Source: Acidobacteriota bacterium (GTDB lineage: Bacteria > Acidobacteriota > Blastocatellia > Chloracidobacteriales > Chloracidobacteriaceae). From it: DNA of 33,909 nt. The notes under the pieces were generated by a model. The model was not told the DNA's origin, ran no database searches, and saw nothing but the letters and a program-made list of their open reading frames with translations. Shown here one piece after another: positions 1 to 5,227 of this stretch. A program made the position numbers and the translations under genes. The DNA lies in the NCBI GenBank assembly GCA_016208495.1, contig JACQXX010000022.1, positions 1 through 33,909 of the forward strand, written 5' to 3'. Position 1 is the first letter of the stretch, and each line of letters begins with the position of its first letter.

Positions 1-1
1 C

Positions 2-625
2 CCCAGTAGAGGTTCAATCAGCACCAGATCGTTGTCACCGGAGCTGGATATTGGTTTCCCTGGAAATGCCCAACCACGACTGGGTTGGACTGGAGCTGGA
101 AATTCTGGCGCTAGTGGAAGATTACTTCCAGGGAGAGAACCCAAACTCCTTGGTCCGGGAGAAGGTAGCCCGCCATCACGGGTATTTTATGGTTATCCAG
201 ATGGTGGGATTTCAATCGGGCGTGGAAATCCAAATCAACTTGGGCCACAAGGACCCTTTATTAGTGCTCCCCATGGTATAACAGTTCCAAATCAAATCGG
301 GGGAGTATACTCAATTGACCCTGCTGCAGTGCGATTTAGCCAAGACAGTTGTAATTACTACTTTAAAAATGGTGGTAACATTGATGATTTAGCTGCAGCA
401 TTAAGAAATGGTCAGGTTAGTCCAATGGACATTCCCGAAATCCGCCTTGTTGAAAAAGATGGGCTATTCTTTTCACTAGATAATCGCCGTCTTGAAACCT
501 TCAGAAGAGCGCAAATACCAATTCGCTATAGAATGGCGACAGTAAGTGAAATTCAACATGATGCTTTCAAGTTCACTACAACAAATGATGGTGTCTCAAT
601 ATATGTAAGGAACGAACCAAGATGA
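2..625 (+). CDS. C-terminal part of a polymorphic (RHS-type) toxin, 5' end outside window
   Basis: The reading frame is open to the left edge with no stop, so the real start lies upstream. A TTG at 32 is the first possible start inside the window and is not convincing. The first ~90 residues are Gly/Pro-rich linker-like sequence. From about nt 300 the protein changes to a compact domain with the pattern FSQDS, then 'DLAAALRNGQV', 'IRLVEKDGLFFSLDNRRL' and 'FTTTNDGVSIYVR'. I recognise this from toxin tips at the C-terminus of RHS and related polymorphic toxins; the DNRRL core resembles ParB-like nuclease toxin domains. The biochemical activity is inferred, not shown. The segment from about 300 on is visibly AT-richer than the linker, as expected for an exchanged toxin cassette. 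The next gene overlaps its stop by four bases and is likely its immunity gene. Confidence 0.62.
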   Translation, partial: PSRGSISTRSLSPELDIGFPGNAQPRLGWTGAGNSGASGRLLPGREPKLLGPGEGSPPSRVFYGYPDGGISIGRGNPNQLGPQGPFISAPHGITVPNQIGGVYSIDPAAVRFSQDSCNYYFKNGGNIDDLAAALRNGQVSPMDIPEIRLVEKDGLFFSLDNRRLETFRRAQIPIRYRMATVSEIQHDAFKFTTTNDGVSIYVRNEPR

Positions 626-876
626 TAAGTCCTGAACAAGCCAAATCAATTAAAACAAAAGAAGATCTTGTCAACTTTATCAAGCTACTGGTCAGAGATC
701 TTAAAGATGACCCTGACTCTTGGGAAAATTCACGGCTTGACCACTACCTTGATGCTCTTTCAGCCTGGACTGAAGACATGGAAGGGTTTTTTGCAAATGT
801 CGGTGAACCTTTTCCAGAAACCCCAAATTGGAGACTCATTGGAATTATGTTACTTGCTGCTAAAAGGTATGAATAA
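622..876 (+). CDS. DUF7660-like immunity protein
   Basis: An 84-residue acidic, soluble protein whose ATG overlaps the toxin stop as ATGA, a typical translational coupling. The pattern 'KTKEDLVNFIKLLVRDLKDD', then 'WENSRLDHYLDALSAWTEDM', and a C-terminal 'PNWRLIGIMLLAAKRYE' matches small proteins annotated as DUF7660, which often sit directly after polymorphic toxin genes. I infer that it neutralises the preceding toxin tip. There is no signal peptide or membrane segment, so it would act in the cytoplasm. Base composition is AT-rich like the toxin tip, so the two probably travelled together. Confidence 0.68.
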   Translation: MISPEQAKSIKTKEDLVNFIKLLVRDLKDDPDSWENSRLDHYLDALSAWTEDMEGFFANVGEPFPETPNWRLIGIMLLAAKRYE

Positions 877-903
877 TTATCCATCCAATAATTCAAAAGA
901 TTT

Positions 904-1062
904 CTAGCTTGTGGTGCGCTGGTCGTCTGGAATTTCCCGAACCAAGCGACCCAGTGCAGCATCTTCCAGCAATTCCTCAAGGAGAGCACTATATTCCGGC
1001 AAGGGCAGGACCGCCGCCGTGCGGTTTCCCTCTTGATCCACAATGTAGTTGATTCCAGCCAT
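904..1062 (-). CDS. orphan Phd/YefM-like antitoxin, 52 aa
   Basis: A short gene reading from ATG at 1062 to TAG at 904, with a good ribosome binding site (GAAAGGAAAACCTATG on the minus strand). The product begins MAGINYIVDQEGNRTAAVLP and continues LPEYSALLEELLEDAALG. This is the usual layout of small Phd/YefM-type antitoxins: a 'vDekG...aVvLpl.eY' strand region, then an acidic helix. No ParE/RelE partner lies directly next to it: downstream is the convergent immunity gene and upstream is a degenerate stretch. It therefore looks like an orphan antitoxin left after loss of its toxin, or one that acts on a toxin elsewhere. Confidence 0.55.
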   Translation of the reverse strand: MAGINYIVDQEGNRTAAVLPLPEYSALLEELLEDAALGRLVREIPDDQRTTS

Positions 1063-1089
1063 AGGTTTTCCTTTCGGTTGAAGTGTCTT

Positions 1090-1113
1090 TCGCTGGCGGC
1101 CAGTGGCTCAAAC
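1090..1113 (+). repeat. 24-bp direct repeat, copy 1 (primase zinc-finger fragment)
   Basis: Identical over 24 bp to 2290-2313. In one frame it reads SLAASGSN, the segment that follows the C-x2-H of the CHC2 zinc finger in the pseudogene at 2141. The flanks differ, so this copy is either a scrap of a second primase-like gene or a recombination product. Confidence 0.6.
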
Positions 1114-1205
1114 TGCTTCTTTTGAAACAATCCACTTGCTCCTGCCTCCCGGTCAGGCCGGGCAATGGGTCACTTGAACGTGAGGTGTTCAATTTGAACA
1201 GTTGA

Positions 1206-1490
1206 TCAGGGTGAATCCGGATCACGTCTGGCGTGGAGGCACGTGAGCACCCGGACGCTTTTACCCTGAACCGTGAAAAACAGGTGGTAGGGAAAGCGAT
1301 TGATCACCATTCGCCGAACTTCTTTATAGACAACCGGATACGCCAGTGGGAATTGGGTAATCCGGACCAGTGCCGCATCAACCGCCGCCAACCAGTCCTC
1401 TTCCAGACCAGGGTGGTGGGCCTTGTACCAGCGAAAGACGGCAAAGATGTCGTTTTTCGCCTTGTGCCGGATGACCAGCTTGAAACTCAT
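1206..1490 (-). CDS. ParE/RelE-family toxin
   Basis: A 94-residue protein starting MSFKLVIRHKAKNDIFAVFR, with 'WYKAHHPGLEEDWLAAVDAAL', 'FPLAYPVVYKEVRRMVINRFPYHLFF' and 'VRVLTCLHARRDP'. This is the ParE/RelE toxin fold: an N-terminal strand plus helix, a central 'P..yp.v....Rr..v..FPY.i.f' and a C-terminal 'v..v.HarRdP'. The start at 1490 is chosen because its ATG overlaps the antitoxin stop (ATGA); a longer in-frame start at 1526 would sit inside the antitoxin. The family includes ribosome-dependent mRNA nucleases (RelE) and gyrase inhibitors (ParE), and the sequence alone does not decide which. Confidence 0.85.
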   Translation of the reverse strand: MSFKLVIRHKAKNDIFAVFRWYKAHHPGLEEDWLAAVDAALVRITQFPLAYPVVYKEVRRMVINRFPYHLFFTVQGKSVRVLTCLHARRDPDSP

Positions 1491-1708
1491 GGCCGTGACC
1501 TCAGTTCGGCTTTGGCGGCGTCCCAACTCAGTTCATCATCCGGGTTGGCTTCCACATCGGCCAAACTCCAGTCCAGTTCGGCTTTTTGAGCCTGAGTCAG
1601 CGGCAATTCGGCGGCTTCGGCTTCCACGCTTTCCCAGATTTCCAAGGCCAGGGCAATCCGGTCCGCCGGACTCATCTGCAAAATTGATTCACGCAATTCC
1701 ACGTTCAT
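1487..1708 (-). CDS. antitoxin of the ParE/RelE module (addiction-module family)
   Basis: A 73-residue protein with 'ILQMSPADRIALALEIWESVE' near the N-terminus and 'LTQAQKAELDWSLADVEANPDDELSWDAAKAELRSR' at the C-terminus. This is the usual composition of the short addiction-module antitoxins (TIGR02574 type): an N-terminal 'l...er..La..lw.Si' helix and a C-terminal 'l...W.e....' toxin-binding tail. It has a very strong ribosome binding site (AGGAGGAGCAGGAAATG on the minus strand). It overlaps the toxin start by four bases and follows the small XRE-tail gene after about 20 bp, giving a three-gene operon. Confidence 0.85.
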   Translation of the reverse strand: MNVELRESILQMSPADRIALALEIWESVEAEAAELPLTQAQKAELDWSLADVEANPDDELSWDAAKAELRSRP

Positions 1709-1728
1709 TTCCTGCTCCTCCTGATTGA

Positions 1729-1962
1729 TTACCTGACCGCCATGGCCTGAACCCGTTTCTTGAACAAAAACGCATCCAAAAAGGCTTTGACCACCAGTTT
1801 GTCGGCTTCGGGCAAGGTTTCCACTTCCTGAAATTGCCGCAACAGTTCCCGATCTTCAAACTGGGATTTGGCGGTTTCCTGCATTGCTCCATTCAACAGA
1901 AAATCTCCGGTGACCTCCAGGACTTCCGCTAGGCGTTCAGCAAAAGTTGTTTGAGTCGTCAT
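1729..1962 (-). CDS. HTH-less remnant or derivative of an XRE-type regulator
   Basis: A 77-residue product starting MTTQTTFAERLAEVLEVTGD and continuing FLLNGAMQETAKSQFEDREL, then an acidic 'FQEVETLPEADKLVVKAFLDAFLFKKRVQ'. This matches the part that normally follows the helix-turn-helix in XRE-family regulators (LAevLgvs.dyLl.g... then 'D.eLl..f..ie.L...dk..vk..id.fl.k'). The HTH itself is absent. A well-formed promoter lies immediately upstream (1996-2024), so the HTH is missing from the transcript as well. The protein could retain a dimerisation role in the operon or be decaying. An alternative TTG start at 1977 adds five residues. No clear Shine-Dalgarno is visible. Confidence 0.5.
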   Translation of the reverse strand: MTTQTTFAERLAEVLEVTGDFLLNGAMQETAKSQFEDRELLRQFQEVETLPEADKLVVKAFLDAFLFKKRVQAMAVR

Positions 1963-1995
1963 CGGTTTAGCATCCAAGTCTTTGATTTGAAAGCT

Positions 1996-2024
1996 ATTAT
2001 AGCTGATTCACCTTGCCGTGTCGA
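1996..2024 (-). promoter_or_regulatory. sigma70-type promoter of the toxin-antitoxin operon
   Basis: On the minus strand TCGACA (5 of 6 to the -35 consensus) is followed by exactly 17 bp and a perfect TATAAT. Transcription would start near 1989, about 27 nt before the ATG at 1962. Confidence 0.65.
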
Positions 2025-2140
2025 TAAAAATGGAGTGCAGATGCCAAATATAAAGCGTCTTTGTCTAGTGTGAAATTCTTTCCATAAAGAAGCCAAGATG
2101 CTTCATTTAACAGAGCATAAGTCTAGGAGGAGGTTTTGCA

Positions 2141-2325
2141 ATGCCACACTACAGTGAAAGCGAAATAGAGGACGTGTGAAGCGGGCGAACCGGTTGGAGG
2201 ACCTGGCGCGGGCGTGTGGGTGTGAATTGAAGAAGCACGGAGTGAACAAGTTGGTGATGCGGTGCTTATGGCATCAGGAAAAAACGCCGTCGCTGGCGGC
2301 CAGTGGCTCAAACCTGCTCTGTGTG
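2141..2325 (+). pseudogene. fragment of a CHC2 zinc-finger (DnaG-like) primase, frameshifted and truncated
   Basis: A strong AGGAGG site precedes ATG at 2141, but the frame runs only MPHYSESEIEDV before TGA at 2177. In the next frame the sequence continues without loss: KRANRLEDLARACGCELKKH, then CLWHQEKTPSLAASGSNLLC, which is the start of a CHC2 zinc finger (C-x2-H then EKTPS). An extra TG in a GTGTG run near 2175 explains the break. Homology ends near 2325, where the sequence runs into the tail end of the next, opposite gene. Such proteins are usually much longer and prime DNA synthesis on plasmids, phages or islands. This is a dead remnant and marks earlier mobile DNA. Confidence 0.6.
2290..2313 (+). 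repeat. 24-bp direct repeat, copy 2
   Basis: Second copy of the sequence at 1090-1113, lying inside the CHC2 zinc-finger fragment. The two copies bracket the ParE-type toxin-antitoxin operon and its promoter. Confidence 0.6.
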
Positions 2326-2346
2326 ATGAAGATATCACCCACCATT

Positions 2347-2894
2347 TCACAAGGCATCGGGGTCAAGGCCCAGTTCCTTGAGTTTGGCAGCCAGTTTTTC
2401 GGCTTTCAGGCGTTCTGCTTCAGCTTTGAGAAGCGCTTCTTCTTTGGCGATTGTTTCAGCTTCCTTTTCGGTGTGTGTCAGAATCAATCTGGCCTGAGCC
2501 TCTGCCAGGTGGTTCAAAGCTTCTTCCTTGAGTTTGAGTTCCTGTCCAGCTTTGTCGGTGTCAGGTGTGCGGACCGACACGGCTGTTCCCAACCGGGATT
2601 GGACTTCCAGCCAGTCACGGGGTGAGAGTTTTCCGATCACTGTGACATCCGTGGCCGGAAAGGTCAGTAGGAAACTTCTGAACGCCGTGGAAGCCCGCAA
2701 TCCAGCGCTTGACCAATCCAGCAACTGGTAATCGGTTGGGCCGGTGGCTCTGGCAACTTGCGTGGTCAACACGCCGACGATCACGTCCGGTCGGGTGCGA
2801 TGGTATTCGGCACTGGACACCACGACCGCTGGACGCCGTTTCGTGGCATGCGCTCCCGCAAACATCACGTCACGACATCTCCAGGATTAACCAC
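2347..2894 (-). pseudogene. PemK/MazF-family toxin with frameshift near the start and a coiled-coil tail
   Basis: The body reads KRRPAVVVSSAEYHRTRPDV, 'GVLTTQV', 'DWSSAGLRASTAFRSFLLTF' and 'IGKLSPRDW'. This is a PemK/MazF mRNA interferase, with the RP motif before the second strand and the 'G.Ls..d' near the end. The expected N-terminus MVNPGDVVT is encoded from GTG at 2894, two bases after the antitoxin stop, but is in another frame. One missing base near 2866-2872 (GTGACGTGATG; an added G would give V-T-V-M-F) breaks the gene. Translation from GTG at 2868 would lack the first strand. After the toxin domain about 70 residues of Lys/Glu/Ala-rich coiled coil follow, ending LKAEKLAAKLKELGLDPDAL. 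That ending resembles the tail of Uma2-family nucleases and is not normal for MazF. It could be a sequencing error, so activity is uncertain. Confidence 0.68.
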
Positions 2895-2896
2895 CC

Positions 2897-3106
2897 TTAT
2901 TTTTCTTCTTCTAGTGATTGCACATAATGCCAGGAAGCGACGGCGGCTTCCCGCAGGTCAACGTCCGTCCAGTCGTCGCTGTCCTCTATCGGTAACCGTT
3001 CCCGATACCTTACCGCCAGCGAATCCAGAAACTGCTCCACTTCCGCCAGGGTTTCCGGCGGCAGACGTTTGATTTTTTCCAGTAAAAGCTGTTCGTGCGT
3101 TGTCAT
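2897..3106 (-). CDS. antitoxin of the PemK/MazF module
   Basis: A 69-residue acidic protein starting MTTHEQLLLEKIKRLPPETL, then 'AEVEQFLDSLAVRYRERL', and ending 'SDDWTDVDLREAAVASWHYVQSLEEEK'. The N-terminal half resembles DUF2281-type antitoxins (lppe.laEve.Fl..L); the 'DDW...Dl..a....Y....E' tail is common in antitoxins upstream of PemK/MazF toxins. Start chosen at 3106, preceded by GAGGATC on the minus strand; an upstream extension to 3187 adds 27 residues without family resemblance. It ends two bases before the GTG of the toxin, so the pair is an operon. Confidence 0.72.
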   Translation of the reverse strand: MTTHEQLLLEKIKRLPPETLAEVEQFLDSLAVRYRERLPIEDSDDWTDVDLREAAVASWHYVQSLEEEK

Positions 3107-3704
3107 AATCTGAAAGATCCTCAGTTGTTCGCTACCTGATAACATCCCTTGTTTGGAATGGTTTACCAACCGAGTCTCAACAGTCACATAAAATTGGTCT
3201 CCCGCACTTTTGGTGATGCATTGAGCCTAAGGTTTTGCTCCCAAAAGTCTTGCAAATTGTGAAGCACCTTTTTGATTTTTAAACTATAAGTAGTGTTGAA
3301 CCAGTAATTTACTTGCCAGACTATCAGCGAAATTGCGGAAGAGCCAATTTTACGTGATTTTTTTCAAGGTAGCTGACCTTCAGCAAGCAGTTAAGAATAG
3401 AGACGTAACCGGTGTTATAGCATTTCAGAAGATGATCCCTCCCTGGGAGCGCTGGCATCTTGCCGGCAAATGATTGAAGATTAACCGTTTGGTGCCGGCA
3501 GGATGCCGGCGCTCCCAGGAAATATTTACCTGAAAATATAGAATTTACTCACCATCAGAAATTGAAGCTTGAATACATACTGACCTGTACCTAACTCCAT
3601 ATTGGAAAAAGCTTGCGGTCAAATGGAATGTTGAGCCCTGACAATATGTTGTGAACGAGGTTATTCCTCCCAGGCTTATAACGGTTAAATGACAGGAGAA
3701 AAAG
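3107..3704. other. 598-bp gene-poor stretch with a REP-like palindrome
   Basis: No convincing gene on either strand. AT-rich sequence precedes the palindrome at 3442-3519. After it, the only ribosome-binding-site-like signal is the one belonging to the gene at 3705. Confidence 0.6.
3442..3519. repeat. REP-like imperfect inverted repeat (27-bp arms)
   Basis: Arm 3442-3468 and arm 3493-3519 are inverted copies with two mismatches and a 24-nt centre. The core GGGAGCGCYGGCATC..TGCCGGC is itself rich in GCCGGC symmetry and is far GC-richer than its surroundings. This form is typical of bacterial interspersed palindromes spread by REP-associated transposases, or of small MITEs. Confidence 0.7.
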
Positions 3705-3992
3705 ATGAAGCTGTATTTTTTAGAGAAGTATTTAGGTGAGGTAGTTGAAGAAGGTGACGATTTTCCCTGGAAAATTGGGTTATTTTCACCCAACAGCAAT
3801 GCAGACAGTTTCAAAGACTTTTTTGCTTATATGGTCAGTGAAGATGTGCAAGAAACCGAACCCCCTTTTTCTGCAGAGCTTTTGGATGATGAGAGTTGGT
3901 TTCTTGTGGATGATAGCAATCAGAGGCACAAAATTTCCGTTCCTGCGATTCACCCAGATAACTCAATATGGTGGATATGGCGACCATTTTGA
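3705..3992 (+). CDS. small acidic protein of unknown function, 95 aa
   Basis: Begins MKLYFLEKYLGEVVEEGDDF and has a good ribosome binding site (ACAGGAGAAAAAGATG). Rich in Phe, Trp, Asp and Glu, with 'WKIGLFSP', 'DFFAYMVSED' and the C-terminus 'NSIWWIWRPF'. There is no signal peptide or membrane segment. I do not recognise the family. Its size, acidity and place in a toxin-antitoxin island would fit an orphan immunity-type protein, but that is a guess from context. A frame-shifted overlapping ORF (3745-4002) is a shadow. Confidence 0.5.
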   Translation: MKLYFLEKYLGEVVEEGDDFPWKIGLFSPNSNADSFKDFFAYMVSEDVQETEPPFSAELLDDESWFLVDDSNQRHKISVPAIHPDNSIWWIWRPF

Positions 3993-4176
3993 TTTCAGGT
4001 AACCCTCTGAGGTTATCTCAATTTGTTGCAAACCAGAATTTTGCCAACCACAGAGCTACTAAGTTGAGATAATTTGCTTCTTTAGCCAGAAACCCAACCA
4101 AATCAAATGCTTGAGCCTGTCGTTGATCGGCGGGCTTTTGATTTTTCCAAGCAGTGGTTGCTCTAATTTCTATCGA

Positions 4177-4260
4177 GCATCGGAGTCAAGGCCCAGTACC
4201 TTGAGTTTGGCCGCCGGTTTTTCGGCTTTCAGGTGTTCGGTTTTGGTTTTGTCGGTGTCA
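4177..4260 (-). pseudogene. decayed second copy of the MazF-type toxin tail
   Basis: Bases 4177-4243 match 2354-2420 closely on the same strand, with scattered substitutions; on the minus strand this is the LKAEK.AAKLK.LGLD.DA tail. The match then jumps to the segment matching about 2562-2577 (the D-T-D-K part), so the middle of the coiled coil has been deleted. No toxin domain is left. Confidence 0.6.
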
Positions 4261-4457
4261 GCCAGGATACCAAAGCGGCTTCCTTTTACAAAAATTTCAC
4301 CAAACCCACTCCGGTTGTCTGCTATTCTAGGTTCTCTTTTTTCGCATTCACCAAACCCGTTTCTCTCAAAACGAATTCATCATCTTTCCTGCAGCCAGGT
4401 TGCTTAGGCTGGTTGGGAAATTTGCCTCCAGGTCATCTCGAACTGGAGTAAATTGGG

Positions 4458-4487
4458 TTGCAAACTATTGTAAATAAATTCTTTTAT
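4458..4487 (+). promoter_or_regulatory. possible promoter of the aldehyde oxidoreductase operon
   Basis: TTGCAA at 4458-4463 is followed after 18 bp by TTTTAT at 4482-4487. Each box matches 4 of 6 consensus bases. Position fits a leader of about 35 nt before the ATG at 4526. Weak evidence. Confidence 0.3.
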
Positions 4488-4525
4488 GAGATTATCCCTG
4501 CTGTTTCAAAGGAGAACTTCATCGC

Positions 4526-5221
4526 ATGGCTGACAAACCTGATCAACCGGATACCAAACCGGGGCTGCTTCCAAATCTCAGTCGGCGGAAATTTCTCGCC
4601 GGCGCTGGCCTGGCCGGTGCTGGTGCCGTCATCGCTGATAAAATCTATTCAGAAATCAAAGGGGAATCATCTTCAACTGCTGTTGAAGCCAATAACGTCC
4701 CGGCTGGTGCCATTCCGGTCACATTGACGGTGAACGGCACGAACCGGACGGTTACGGTTGAACCCCGAACCACCCTGCTGTGTGCTTTGCGTGACCATGC
4801 CGAGCCACCCGTAACTGGGCCCAAACTGGTATGTGACCAGGGAACGTGCGGTGCATGCACGGTCCTGCTTGATGATAAACCTGTGTATGGATGTCTGGTT
4901 CTGGCGGTGGATGCTGTTGGAAAAAAAATCACGACGGTCGAAGGGCTTGGCGCCCCCGACAATATGAGTCCGCTCCAGGCATCGTTTGTTGAACAAGACG
5001 CCATGATGTGTGGATTTTGCACTCCAGGGTTTGTCACCACGATTTCCGCCTATTTGAAGCAAAACCCAAATCCAACCACCGACCAGATTCGCGAAGCCTG
5101 TAAAGGCAATTTCTGCCGATGCGGCACCTATCCCAAGGTCTTTGAAGCGGCTCTGTCATCAGTCAAAGGGCAACGTCGAGCAGCTTCTGACCTGTTTGCC
5201 AAATTTGGAGAGGAGGCATAA
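4526..5221 (+). CDS. Tat-exported 2Fe-2S subunit of a molybdenum aldehyde oxidoreductase (PaoA/YagT type)
   Basis: 231 residues. A twin-arginine signal lies near the N-terminus (SRRKFLAGAG, Arg20-Arg21, then a Gly/Ala hydrophobic run), so the folded, cofactor-loaded complex is probably exported. The ferredoxin-like domain has Cys103, Cys108, Cys111 and Cys123 (C-x4-C-x2-C-x11-C). The second, helical 2Fe-2S domain has Cys162, Cys165, Cys197 and Cys199 (MCGFC ... CRCG). All eight cluster ligands are present, and the length with signal is normal for PaoA. The family passes electrons from the molybdenum centre to FAD. An AAGGAG sits upstream of the ATG at 4526. It is the first gene of the operon, with the large subunit six bases downstream. 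Confidence 0.92.
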   Translation: MADKPDQPDTKPGLLPNLSRRKFLAGAGLAGAGAVIADKIYSEIKGESSSTAVEANNVPAGAIPVTLTVNGTNRTVTVEPRTTLLCALRDHAEPPVTGPKLVCDQGTCGACTVLLDDKPVYGCLVLAVDAVGKKITTVEGLGAPDNMSPLQASFVEQDAMMCGFCTPGFVTTISAYLKQNPNPTTDQIREACKGNFCRCGTYPKVFEAALSSVKGQRRAASDLFAKFGEEA

Positions 5222-5227
5222 CCGCAC

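Larger units (their letters stand above)
3993..4525. other. 533-bp spacer with decayed gene remnants
   Basis: Holds a 9-bp inverted pair (TTATCTCAA at 4013-4021, TTGAGATAA at 4064-4072), the decayed coiled-coil tail copy at 4177-4260, and the probable promoter and leader of the oxidoreductase operon from about 4458. No intact gene is visible. Confidence 0.55.

Noticed and set aside
744-1130. 128-residue minus-strand frame over the immunity gene and the orphan antitoxin
   Set aside because: It overlaps two better supported genes, has no ribosome binding site and its sequence shows no domain.
4111-4407. 98-residue plus-strand frame in the spacer before the oxidoreductase operon
   Set aside because: It runs antisense through the decayed toxin tail and has no ribosome binding site; it is an accident of the remnant.
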